Positions 1-6,540 of a stretch of DNA of 6,775 bases are shown in pieces (position 1 is the stretch's first letter; each line of letters begins with the position of its first letter). The notes below the pieces were generated by a model that worked only from the letters and a program-made list of their open reading frames with translations, was not told the origin of the DNA and searched no databases. A program made the translations under genes and the position numbers. The stretch comes from Gemmatimonadaceae bacterium (GTDB lineage: Bacteria > Gemmatimonadota > Gemmatimonadetes > Gemmatimonadales > Gemmatimonadaceae), in contig JALOPO010000101.1 of assembly GCA_025453855.1 (NCBI GenBank), positions 1 through 6,775 on the forward strand, in the 5' to 3' direction.

Positions 1-666
1 GTCGTACGCGCGCAAGGCCGAGACGATCCCGTCCCACCAGCACGTCAGCGGCACCAGCGGCACGACGTAGGTCCACAGCAGCCGACGCCAGCGGAATGGC
101 CGGATGAACGGCGTCGCCAGCAGCACCGCCCACGGCGTCACCAGCACGAACGGGAGGATGCCCCGCACCAGGCGGCGGTCCGGCAGCTCGAGCACCACGA
201 CCGGGTCACCCGCGCGGGCGGCGTCGCGCAGTACCGCGATCGCATCGGCTGGCGCGAAGTGGTGGAACGCGTTCCAGAGCGTGCGCACCCCGCGGAGCGT
301 CGCCGGGATCGCCCGCGCATCGACCGGTTCGGCCTCCCAGCCGATCGACCCCGGCGCCGTGGCGGCCGCCTCGCGGAAGGCGGCCACGTTCGGGTAGCGG
401 TCCGTGAGCACCACCTCGCCGCGCCAGCCGAGCGCTCCCAGGTCGCGCATCACCATCGGCATCGGCCCGCCCCCGCCCGCGCACAGATCGACGATCGTCG
501 TCGCGCCGGTCGAGGTCACGAGGTCGTGGAGCAGCGGCAGCACCGCGGCATGGAAGCGGAGCCGCTCCTGCGCGAAGCGGAGGTAGTCGGTCGCGAGATC
601 GCGGATCGTCGCCGGGAACCAGCGCAGGTCCTCGAGCTCGACGAGCTGCAGCCTGGGAATCGCCAC
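1..666 (-). CDS. Class I SAM-dependent methyltransferase, partial (C-terminus beyond left edge)
   Basis: The window holds the first 222 codons; the gene continues past position 1. The GTG start at 666-664 is chosen because AGGAG lies at 679-675, 8 bases upstream, the best ribosome binding site in the window. Residues 58-68 (IVDLCAGGGGP) form a glycine-rich SAM-binding motif I, and L-T-D89-R-Y follows at the position of the acidic residue that usually holds the SAM ribose. LWNAFHHF (130-137) lies where motif IV and V segments occur. After the Rossmann core come hydrophobic stretches, about 170-188 (GILPFVLVTPWAVLLATPF) and 196-208, rich in Trp and Pro, which suggest membrane contact or a lipophilic substrate. 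The methyl acceptor cannot be named. It is the last visible gene of the minus-strand cluster, 122 bases after the Tam-like gene. The family-level call is firm; the substrate is unknown. Confidence 0.8.
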   Translation of the reverse strand, partial: MAIPRLQLVELEDLRWFPATIRDLATDYLRFAQERLRFHAAVLPLLHDLVTSTGATTIVDLCAGGGGPMPMVMRDLGALGWRGEVVLTDRYPNVAAFREAAATAPGSIGWEAEPVDARAIPATLRGVRTLWNAFHHFAPADAIAVLRDAARAGDPVVVLELPDRRLVRGILPFVLVTPWAVLLATPFIRPFRWRRLLWTYVVPLVPLTCWWDGIVSALRAYD

Positions 667-788
667 GCGTGCGCTCCTGGGCGTGGGACGCGTTCATGCG
701 CGATGCTTCAACCTCGACCATGCCGTCCGGAACGGCAAGCGGGCGGCGACGCGCGTGACCGGCGGCGGCGGCGCGGCGCCGGCGATGA

Positions 789-1556
789 TCAGCGTGTCGC
801 GACCACGAACAGTCGGCGGAAGGCGAACAGCACCCGCCCGCCGGCCAGACGCGGAGACCGCGCCGCCACCGCCGCTTCCAGTGCGCGGCAGAGCGCGGCG
901 CGCGCGTCGTCATCGTCGAGCGCATCGAGGTACGGTCGCAGCCCGGTGGCCCGCACCCAGTCGACCGCCGCGGCCGCATCGGCGAGCACGTGGTGATACT
1001 CGGTCACCCAGCTCGCCACCCGCGCCCCCGCCCCCTCGAGCGTGGCGTGGTAGTCGGCCGGTGCCGCCACCTCCGGCGGAGGCGGCAGCTCGCGAAAGCG
1101 CGCACGCCACTCGGCCGACGCGACGAGCGTCGCCAGCGCCTCGTGCACGACCGACTGCGGCGGCTGCGGCACCTGGAACGCGAGTGCGCCGCCCTCGGCC
1201 ATGCGCGACAGCCACGACGCGAGCAGCGGTCGGTGCGCCGGCACCCAGTGCAGCACGGCGTTCGCGAAGATCACGTCGTACGCGTGCTCCGGGATCCAGC
1301 GCGCGACGTCGCCAAGGACCCACGCGATGGAGCCGTCGCGACGACGTGCCTCGTCGAGCATCGACGGCGACGAATCGAGCCCGGTGATGTGTGCCCGCGG
1401 CCAGCGGGCGCGCAGGACCGCGGTGCTGTTCCCCGGTCCGCACCCGAGATCGATCACCGAGGTCGGCGCCTCGTGCGCGACGCCGGCCAGCAGGTCACGC
1501 GCCGGCTGCGTCCGCTCGTCGCCGAAGCGGAGGTAGAGCGCGGGATCCCACGTCAT
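789..1556 (-). CDS. tam: Trans-aconitate 2-methyltransferase (Tam-like)
   Basis: This predicted cytosolic enzyme of 255 residues would transfer a methyl group from SAM to trans-aconitate, a by-product that inhibits aconitase in the citrate cycle. It is collinear with E. coli Tam as I recall it (about 252 residues). The N-terminus W-D-P-A-L-Y-L-x-F-x-x-E-R-T-x-P-A matches, motif I is VIDLGCGPGNS (34-44), the SAM-ribose acidic residue lies in GLDSSPSM (D61), D83 sits in the adenine region, and IFANAVLHWVP (96-106) follows. Near the C-terminus, DWVRATGLRPYL (199-210) is a family hallmark, and the protein ends in a FRRLFVVATR-type strand. ATG at 1556 gives the conserved N-terminus; only a weak GGGTCC-type site precedes it. 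It starts 27 bases after the TPR gene stop, so the two are probably cotranscribed. A relaxed carboxyl O-methyltransferase of the same family is the main alternative. Confidence 0.86.
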   Translation of the reverse strand: MTWDPALYLRFGDERTQPARDLLAGVAHEAPTSVIDLGCGPGNSTAVLRARWPRAHITGLDSSPSMLDEARRRDGSIAWVLGDVARWIPEHAYDVIFANAVLHWVPAHRPLLASWLSRMAEGGALAFQVPQPPQSVVHEALATLVASAEWRARFRELPPPPEVAAPADYHATLEGAGARVASWVTEYHHVLADAAAAVDWVRATGLRPYLDALDDDDARAALCRALEAAVAARSPRLAGGRVLFAFRRLFVVATR

Positions 1557-1583
1557 GTGCGGGACCCGGCCCGGCTGCCGCGT

Positions 1584-2219
1584 TCAGCGCGCGTACTCGA
1601 GCTCTCCCAGCCGAACCCGCGCCTCCTGCGCGAGGAGCCCGCGCTCGTCCTTCGCGAGCGCCACCCACAGCTCCTTCGCCTTCGCCTTCTGCCCCGCCGC
1701 CGAGAACGCCCGTGCGGCATCGGCGCGGCGCTGCGCCTTCTCCTGATCCGACGGCGCGAGCGTCGCCGCCTTCTCGTACTGCGCGGCCGCCTCGGCGTGC
1801 TTGTTCAGGTTCTCGTAGGCCGCGCCGAGCACGGTCGGGAGCGTGGCACCGAGCCGCGCCTCGCCGCCGGCCTTGGCGAGCGCCTCGAGCCTGGTGATGG
1901 CGTCGGCGGTCTTCCCCTGCTCCAGCAGGAGCTGGGCGACGACGAGCGTCGCGCGATCACCGGCGTTCGTGCCGGCGTACCGCGTCGCGACCTTCTGCAG
2001 GTCGGCGAGCGCGAGCTGCGCGTTCCCCTGCGCGGCGGTGGACTGCGCCTGGAAGAACGCCTTTTCCGCGTTCTCGATGCGGGTGGCCTGCGACTGCTTC
2101 CAGAGGAAGAGCGCGGCGGTCGCCACGACCAGCACTCCGCCCCCGATCGTGATCGGTCGCTTGTACTGACGGAAGAAGTCGCCGGCGGCGTCCAGCCCGG
2201 TCTCCTCGAAGTCGGCCAT
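1584..2219 (-). CDS. Membrane-anchored tetratricopeptide repeat protein, YfgM/TPR_21 type
   Basis: The product is 211 residues. A short polar N-terminus is followed by one hydrophobic helix at about residues 22-40 (PITIGGGVLVVATAALFLW), flanked by K20-R21 and K41, as in a signal anchor with the bulk of the protein outside the cytoplasm. The rest is Ala-, Leu- and Gln-rich helical repeat with TPR-like spacing, for example the stretch with LGAAYENLNKHAEAAAQYEKA near the middle. This organisation matches the YfgM-like TPR_21 family, whose E. coli member associates with the SecYEG translocon and periplasmic chaperones; that role here is inferred. ATG at 2219 is preferred because it gives the family N-terminus. 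The purine run AGAGG abuts it with almost no spacer, so initiation is not classical. The reading frame stays open upstream to 2462, but that extension is Arg/Gly/Pro-rich and looks non-coding. It is the first gene of the minus-strand cluster. Confidence 0.82.
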   Translation of the reverse strand: MADFEETGLDAAGDFFRQYKRPITIGGGVLVVATAALFLWKQSQATRIENAEKAFFQAQSTAAQGNAQLALADLQKVATRYAGTNAGDRATLVVAQLLLEQGKTADAITRLEALAKAGGEARLGATLPTVLGAAYENLNKHAEAAAQYEKAATLAPSDQEKAQRRADAARAFSAAGQKAKAKELWVALAKDERGLLAQEARVRLGELEYAR

Positions 2220-2312
2220 CCTCTGGGATTCTCGCAGCGCGCGCTGGCGCGGGTCGGTGACGTGACGACGTGCATCGGGCGGCGTGCCGTGGCCGCGCCC
2301 GCGAAGCCGTGA

Positions 2313-2341
2313 AAGGTCGCGGGTGCGAGCAGCCCCGACAA
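2313..2341 (-). promoter_or_regulatory. Candidate sigma-70-type promoter for the TPR-tam cluster
   Basis: On the minus strand TTGTCG (2341-2336) is followed after exactly 17 bases by GACCTT (2318-2313). The first hexamer matches four of six bases of TTGACA. The second keeps only A2 and T6, the most conserved -10 positions. Transcription would start near 2306, leaving a leader of about 87 bases before the TPR start. The same layout occurs before serA, which is the main reason for listing it. In DNA this GC-rich such matches can arise by chance. Confidence 0.22.
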
Positions 2342-2530
2342 GCGCGCCGCGCGCACCTCGCGGCCGGCGGGCAGCTCCGCCATCTCGCCAGCGGATCCTC
2401 GGGCCCGGAGGCCGTGACGCTCCCGGGGCCCCCCTCGTCTGGCAGCGGTAAGGGAACGCCACCTAAACGGACGGCCAGCCGGCCCCGACTACGGGCCCCC
2501 CCGAGCGCTGGATCGGCCGAACCCAGATGG

Positions 2531-2536
2531 TAGGAT
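2531..2536 (+). promoter_or_regulatory. TAGGA(T) box before the NlpC/P60 start: ribosome binding site or -10 element
   Basis: TAGGA ends 9 bases before ATG 2545 and can act as a weak Shine-Dalgarno site, favouring this start over ATG 2527, which has no purine-rich sequence before it. The same six bases, TAGGAT, also fit the TAnnnT form of a -10 box. In that reading transcription would begin at or one or two bases before the ATG, giving a leaderless message. No good -35 box is visible at the expected distance (CTGGAT at 2508-2513). The two readings cannot be separated from sequence alone. Confidence 0.35.
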
Positions 2537-2544
2537 TACTCCCC

Positions 2545-3255
2545 ATGCGCTTCCTGCACCGCCTGTTGCCCCGCCGATGCCGGCCGGGCCTCGCGCTCGT
2601 CCTGACTGGGCTGCTCGTCGCCCTCTCGCTCGCGACCCCCGCCGATGCCGCGGCGGCGCGCCCCAAGCCGCGTCGACCGGCCGTCAGCGCCTCGCGGGCG
2701 AAGGTGTCGAAGGCGCGGGCCGGTCGCTCGTTCACGCGGCATGCGACGCGCGCGCGCGCCACGCGCGGCCGCACGGCTCGACGCAGCTTCCTCGCGACGG
2801 CACCGATCGTTCCGGCCGTCGCCAAGGCCACGGTGGTGAGCGATTCGGCGCACCTCCTGCGCGACTCGGTCGTCTCGCTCGCGCGGCAGCAGCTCGGCAC
2901 GGCGTACGTGCTCGGCGCACAGACGCCGGGGCGCGCCTTCGACTGCAGCGGGTTGGTGCGCTACGTGATGTCGTGGATCAACGTGCGCCTGCCGCGCACC
3001 GCGAACGAGCAGGCGTACACGGGGATCGCCGTCGGGCGTCAGCTCGACCGCTTCAAGCCGGGTGACCTCCTCACCTTCGGCACCGGGCGTCGGATCACGC
3101 ACATCGCGGTCTACGTCGGCGACGGCAAGTACGTGCACGCGAGCCGCCCCGGCGTCGGTGTGATCGAGAGCGTCCTGAACCCGAACGCCCGGCGCTTCCG
3201 CGGTGCGGTGCGGCTGGTCGCCGACGCCTCGGATACCACGACGGCGCAGCCCTAG
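2545..3255 (+). CDS. Secreted NlpC/P60 family cysteine peptidase (predicted peptidoglycan endopeptidase)
   Basis: The product is 236 residues. The N-terminus has Arg-rich charge, a hydrophobic core at about 14-30 and a small-residue region (PADAAA), which fits a signal peptide cleaved near residue 35-38. Residues about 39-85 form an Ala/Arg/Lys-rich linker with almost no acidic residues. The NlpC/P60 domain follows from about 108: catalytic Cys134 in FDCSGLV, His186 in THIAVYVG, and His198 in YVHAS, the usual Cys-His-His layout. LPRTANEQ and KPGDLLTF are also family-typical. The family cleaves D-gamma-glutamyl-diaminopimelate or related bonds in peptidoglycan stem peptides; the exact bond is not shown here. 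ATG 2545 is preferred to the in-frame ATG 2527 because TAGGA ends 9 bases before 2545 and the signal peptide is then more compact. No SH3-type targeting domain is visible, so the basic linker may serve in binding. Confidence 0.88.
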   Translation: MRFLHRLLPRRCRPGLALVLTGLLVALSLATPADAAAARPKPRRPAVSASRAKVSKARAGRSFTRHATRARATRGRTARRSFLATAPIVPAVAKATVVSDSAHLLRDSVVSLARQQLGTAYVLGAQTPGRAFDCSGLVRYVMSWINVRLPRTANEQAYTGIAVGRQLDRFKPGDLLTFGTGRRITHIAVYVGDGKYVHASRPGVGVIESVLNPNARRFRGAVRLVADASDTTTAQP

Positions 3256-3277
3256 CCGTCTTCCGGCACGCGTGGAC

Positions 3278-3311
3278 ACGGCGCGCGATCCGCTCCCGGA
3301 TCGCGCGCCGT
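3278..3311 (+). terminator. Perfect 15-bp hairpin, likely terminator of the NlpC/P60 gene
   Basis: The left arm ACGGCGCGCGATCCG (3278-3292) and right arm CGGATCGCGCGCCGT (3297-3311) are exact reverse complements around the loop CTCC. It lies 22 bases after the stop codon. The downstream bases (CGTCGTTCC) contain only scattered T residues, so this is not a classical U-tract terminator. In very GC-rich genomes such strong stems often end transcription without a long U run. It separates the peptidase gene from the serine operon. Confidence 0.65.
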
Positions 3312-3412
3312 CGTCGTTCCGGGGAGTGGTCAGCGCGTCGAGTGGTGGCCGCGTCATTCCCGCACATCGACGCGCGGGCTCCCGCGCGGGCGGGCGACGA
3401 TCGCTCGATGGA

Positions 3413-3441
3413 TTGACGCATCCGCCCCGGCCGGCGACCCT
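3413..3441 (+). promoter_or_regulatory. Candidate promoter of the serA operon
   Basis: TTGACG (3413-3418) matches five of six bases of the -35 consensus. GACCCT (3436-3441), exactly 17 bases later, keeps A2 and T6 of a -10 box. Transcription would start near 3448, about 44 bases before the serA ATG and immediately before the hairpin at 3450-3473. The -35 match is good and the -10 match is poor, so this is tentative. Confidence 0.3.
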
Positions 3442-3449
3442 TCGCAGGT

Positions 3450-3473
3450 GGCCGCCCGCGACCGTGGGCGGCC
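3450..3473 (+). other. Stem-loop in the serA leader
   Basis: GGCCGCCC (3450-3457) and GGGCGGCC (3466-3473) pair perfectly around an eight-base loop. The stem ends 18 bases before ATG 3492, close enough to affect ribosome access or to protect the 5' end of the message if transcription starts near 3448. It could equally be a weak terminator, since GTTCCCTT follows. Another 8-bp inverted repeat, CGCGCGGG and CCCGCGCG at 3371-3388, lies farther upstream with a loop of only two bases. No known riboswitch class is recognised. Confidence 0.35.
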
Positions 3474-3491
3474 GTTCCCTTGCCCGCCCTC

Positions 3492-5111
3492 ATGCGTTTC
3501 CGCGTCCTCGTCACCGACGACATCGATCCCGATGGCCTCGCCCTCCTGACCAGCGACCCGCGGCTCCAGGTCGACGAGGTGCCGACGCTGCCGGCGGCCG
3601 AGCTGCTCGAGCAGATCGACCAGTACGACGCGATCGTGGGGCGCAGCGCAACGCGGATCAGCGGCGAGCTGCTGCGGCGCGCGACGCGGCTGCGCGTCGT
3701 GGGGCGCGCTGGCGTCGGTGTCGACAACGTGGACATGGCGACCGCCACGTCGCTCGGCATCGCGGTGATCAACGCACCGGCAGGTAACACCATCGCGGTC
3801 GCCGAACTGCTGTTCGGATCGCTGCTCGGCCTCATGCGCCACCTCGTGCGCGCGCACAGCTCGCTCATGGAGGGGCGCTGGGATCGCGCGCAGCTCCTTG
3901 GCACGGAGCTCAAGGGACGCACGCTTGGCATCGTGGGCGTGGGGCGCATCGGCTCGGAGGTCGCGGCACGCGCGCTCGCCTTCGGGATGGATGTCGTGGG
4001 GTACGATCCGTACGTGGGCGACGAGCGCTTCCGCGCGCTGCGCATCCGCCGCGCACCGTCGCTCGACGCGCTCCTCCCCGACGTCGACATCCTGACCGTG
4101 CACACGCCGCTCACCCCGGAGACGACCGGCATGATCGGCCGCCGCGAACTCGCGCGCCTGTCGCCGACGGCGATCGTCTGCAACCTCGCGCGCGGCGGCA
4201 TCGTGGACGAGGCGGCACTCGTGCACGCGCTCGACAACGGGATCGTCCGCGGCGCCTGCGTCGATGTCTTCACCACCGAGCCGCTCAAGGGCGAGCACGC
4301 CTTCGGCCGGCTGCAGAACGTGCTGCTCACACCGCACATCGGCGCGTCGACGGCCGAGGCGCAGCGCAACGTGGCGGTCGACGTCTGCGTGGCGGTGCGC
4401 GACGCGCTCGTGCACGGGGAGCTCACCCGGTCGCTGAACGTGGCCACGGTGAGCGGTGCCGAGTGGCGCGAACTCCAGCCGGCGCTGCTGGTGGCGCAGC
4501 GCGCGGCGGCGATCGCGCGCGCGATGCTTCTCGACCAGGGGATCCGCCTCATCCAGCGGATCCGGTTGCGCGTGAGCCCCGACCTCGCCGGCGCGCAGTC
4601 GGCGCTGCTCGCCGCGGCCTGCGCGGGCGTGCTGGAGAACGTGGTCGAGGAGGGACGCCTCAACCTCATCAACGCCCGCGCGATCGCCGAGGCCCGCGGC
4701 ATCGAGCTCTCGACCGCGGAGCTCGCGGATGGCACGAGCGGCCCCACGGTCGACGTCTCGCTCGGCGGCGGCGTGCGCGAGATCGCCGTCTCCGGTGCCG
4801 CACCGGCGGGCGGCTCGCCGCGCATCACGCGCATCGGCGCCTTCCATGTCGATGTCACGCCGCGACAGACGCTCGTGATCCTGACGAACAACGACGTGCC
4901 GGGCGTGATCGGACGCGTGGGGACGGCGCTCGGCGACGCGCACGTGAACATCGCCGAGTACCACCAGGCGCGACTCGCGCAGGGCGGCGAGGCGCTGGCC
5001 GCGATCTCGGTGGACGGCCACGTCCCCGACACGATCCGCGAGCGGCTGCTCGGGCTGCAGGACATCCGCACGGCGGCGATCGTGCGCTTCGGCGTCAGCG
5101 ACGCCGCGTGA
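3492..5111 (+). CDS. serA: D-3-phosphoglycerate dehydrogenase, long form with ACT domain
   Basis: This 539-residue cytosolic enzyme catalyses the first step of the phosphorylated serine pathway, oxidising 3-phosphoglycerate to 3-phosphohydroxypyruvate with NAD. The substrate domain carries GRAGVGVDNVD and NAPAGNT. The Rossmann motif is G149-V-G-R-I-G154, and the acidic residue in VVGYDPY binds the NAD ribose. The catalytic triad is Arg234 (NLARGG), Glu263 (FTTEP) and His282 (TPHIGAST). A middle domain (about 315-445) and a C-terminal ACT domain (about 460-535) match the long type found in Mycobacterium tuberculosis. The ACT domain keeps the Asp of NDVPG and the Asn of HVNIAEY, which correspond to serine-contact positions, so serine feedback is likely. 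ATG 3492 gives the usual MRFRVLVTD start; TTG 3480 in frame is an alternative. Neither has a Shine-Dalgarno site. It is the first gene of the operon, with the FAD enzyme and serB following. Confidence 0.95.
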   Translation: MRFRVLVTDDIDPDGLALLTSDPRLQVDEVPTLPAAELLEQIDQYDAIVGRSATRISGELLRRATRLRVVGRAGVGVDNVDMATATSLGIAVINAPAGNTIAVAELLFGSLLGLMRHLVRAHSSLMEGRWDRAQLLGTELKGRTLGIVGVGRIGSEVAARALAFGMDVVGYDPYVGDERFRALRIRRAPSLDALLPDVDILTVHTPLTPETTGMIGRRELARLSPTAIVCNLARGGIVDEAALVHALDNGIVRGACVDVFTTEPLKGEHAFGRLQNVLLTPHIGASTAEAQRNVAVDVCVAVRDALVHGELTRSLNVATVSGAEWRELQPALLVAQRAAAIARAMLLDQGIRLIQRIRLRVSPDLAGAQSALLAAACAGVLENVVEEGRLNLINARAIAEARGIELSTAELADGTSGPTVDVSLGGGVREIAVSGAAPAGGSPRITRIGAFHVDVTPRQTLVILTNNDVPGVIGRVGTALGDAHVNIAEYHQARLAQGGEALAAISVDGHVPDTIRERLLGLQDIRTAAIVRFGVSDAA

Positions 5112-5116
5112 CGCGC

Positions 5117-6540
5117 ATGGATGCGCGGACGGCGGCGCCGAGCGTGGTGACGCACGATGCCGACGTGCGCGCCTCGTTCGCGCGCGATGCGTCGGGGCTC
5201 GAGATGCTCCCCGATGCGGTGGCGCGCCCGACGACCGTGCAGGAGGTGCGCGAGCTGCTCGCGTGGGCCTCGCGCGACGGCATCAGCGTGACGCCGGCCG
5301 GTGGGCAGTCGAGCACCACCGGGGCGTCGATCGCGGCGCGCGGTCTCGTCGTCTCGCTGCGTGGCCTCGATCGCATCCTCGACGTGGACGTGGCCGCGCG
5401 CACGGTGCGCGTGGAGCCCGGCGTGATGCTCGGCCCGCTCAAGCGTCGACTCGCCGAGGACGGACTGCTGCTCGCGCCTGACCCGACGAGCGAGGAGGAC
5501 TGCACCGTCGGTGGCGCGATCGCCTGCAACGCGAGCGGGGCACGGTCGCTGCGCTGGGGGGCGACGCGTGCGCACGTGCGCGGGCTGACCGTGGCGACGA
5601 TCGGCGGCGAGCTGCTCGAGCTGCGGCGGCCGGCGCTCGAGAAGAACACGGTCGGCTACGCGCCGATGCACGACCTCGTCGACTGGTTCACCGGGAGCGA
5701 GGGGACGCTTGGCGTGATCGTGGCGGCGGAGCTGACGCTGCTCCCCCTCCCCGCCCGGGTGACGGGACTCGCCTTCCCCTTCCCGTCCGAGCGCGCGGCG
5801 CTCGCGTTCGTGGCCGATGCGCGCGAGCGCGCGACGCCCGCACCACGCTGCCTGGAGTACATGGATGTGCGCGCACTCGAGATCGCGCGCACGGCGGCCG
5901 CCGATCCGGCGTGGGCCGCGGAGGCGGCGGCGCTCGTCTACGCGGAAGTGGATGGCGACGACGCGCCCGAGCTCGACGACTGGCTCGCGCTCGCGGAGTC
6001 GCACGACGCGATGGTCGACGACATCCGCGTCTACGAGGGCGAGGGCGCGCTGCGCGACGCGCGCCGGCTGCGCCATGCGATTCCCGCGACCATGAACGAG
6101 CGGGGCGCACGGCGACGCCCGTTCGGCGGGCGCAAGGTCTCGACCGACTGGGCCGTGCCCTACCGCAAGCTCGGCGAGGCGCTCGCGCTCGCGCGGCAGG
6201 AGATCGCGGCACGCGGCCTCGAGGCCCCCGTGACCTACGGGCATGCGGGCAACGGACATCCGCACCAGAACTTCATCGCCGCCGACGCCGACGAGCTGGC
6301 GCGCATCACCGACGCCGTGACGGCCACGCTGCACCACGTGCTCCGGCTGGGCGGCACGGTGGCGGCCGAGCATGGCATCGGCAAGCTCAAGGCGCGCTGG
6401 CTCCCGCTGCAGGTGAGCCCGCTAAGCTCAAGGCGCGCTGGCTCCCGCTGCAGGTGAGCCCGCTCCAACTGGCCCTGATGCGTGCCGCGAAGCGCGAGCT
6501 CGATCCGCGCAACCTGCTGTCGCCGGGGAACATCCTGTGA
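5117..6540 (+). pseudogene. FAD-linked 2-hydroxyacid dehydrogenase (D-2-hydroxyglutarate dehydrogenase/GlcD-like), frameshifted by a 41-bp duplication
   Basis: Without the duplication the gene encodes 460 residues of the FAD_binding_4 plus FAD-oxidase_C type (GlcD, D-lactate and D-2-hydroxyglutarate dehydrogenases). The FAD domain carries TPAGGQSSTTGAS, DPTSEEDCTVGGAIACNASGA and FTGSEGTLGVI. The C-terminal domain carries K340-V-S-T-D344 and GHAGNGHPHQN, where His376 and His383 are seven apart, with Glu418 in AEHGIG, matching the metal ligands of D-2-hydroxyglutarate dehydrogenase. Its place between serA and serB favours oxidation of D-2-hydroxyglutarate made by SerA, though glycolate or D-lactate remain possible. 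After residue 436 the second 41-bp copy shifts the frame: ten foreign residues follow, then TGA at 6455-6457. The correct last 24 residues, ending in DPRNLLSPGNIL, are encoded in the other frame up to 6540. GTG 5108, overlapping the serA stop as GTGA, is an alternative start. As written the product is 446 residues with a wrong C-terminus. Confidence 0.85.
6383..6464. repeat. Perfect 41-bp tandem duplication inside the FAD dehydrogenase gene
   Basis: Copy 1 (6383-6423) and copy 2 (6424-6464) are identical at all 41 positions and directly adjacent. Each encodes KLKARWLPLQVSP plus two bases of the next codon. Since 41 leaves a remainder of two on division by three, reading through both copies shifts the frame. 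Deleting either copy joins GIGKLKARWLPLQVSPL to QLALMRAAKRELDP, the normal family C-terminus. The copies show no divergence, so the event is very recent or is an assembly error. Confidence 0.97.

Larger units (their letters stand above)
2220..2544. other. Divergent intergenic region between the TPR and NlpC/P60 genes
   Basis: This 325-base stretch lies between two divergently transcribed genes, so it should carry promoters for both. I see a candidate minus-strand promoter (2341-2313), a TAGGAT box just before the NlpC start, and an imperfect hairpin at 2401-2431 (GGGCCC arms, inner GGAG/CTCC pairs, two-base bulge). A minus-strand open frame beginning at ATG 2383 has codon-position GC bias resembling coding DNA but no recognisable product. 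I found no tRNA, no complete riboswitch consensus and no clear terminator. Confidence 0.5.

Noticed and set aside
721..737. Small inverted repeat TGCCGT and ACGGCA between tam and the left methyltransferase gene
   Set aside because: It is a six-bp stem with no T run on either strand. It is too weak to call a terminator and would be expected by chance in this composition.
206..996. Overlapping open frames of about 250 codons on both strands at the left end
   Set aside because: They cross the boundary between the two methyltransferase genes and have Arg/Ala-rich compositions without motifs. The frame with a SAM-binding site and ribosome binding site is the one ending at 666.
990..2312. Open frame of 440 codons on the plus strand
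   Set aside because: It lies opposite tam and the TPR gene and yields an Arg/Leu-rich, low-complexity product. The minus-strand genes have clear family motifs.
2220..2462. N-terminal extension of the TPR protein to a start at 2462
   Set aside because: The extension is Gly/Arg/Pro-rich with no signal sequence, and the family start (MADFEE, then an anchor helix) occurs at 2219.
2430..2545. tRNA-like or riboswitch-like fragments (AGCGGTAAGGGAACGCC, and GGTTCGG on the other strand)
   Set aside because: No cloverleaf can be folded: there is no seven-base anticodon loop with proper stems, and the T-arm-like piece has a nine-base loop. The bases do not follow the cobalamin or cyclic-di-AMP riboswitch consensus beyond short chance matches.
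3095..6373. Open frame of 1092 codons on the minus strand, with a 555-codon one nested at 3354-5021 in another frame
   Set aside because: They run antisense to serA, the FAD enzyme and the peptidase. Their Arg/Ala/Ser/His-rich translations contain no recognisable domain. Long antisense open frames are expected opposite GC-rich genes because stop codons are rare.
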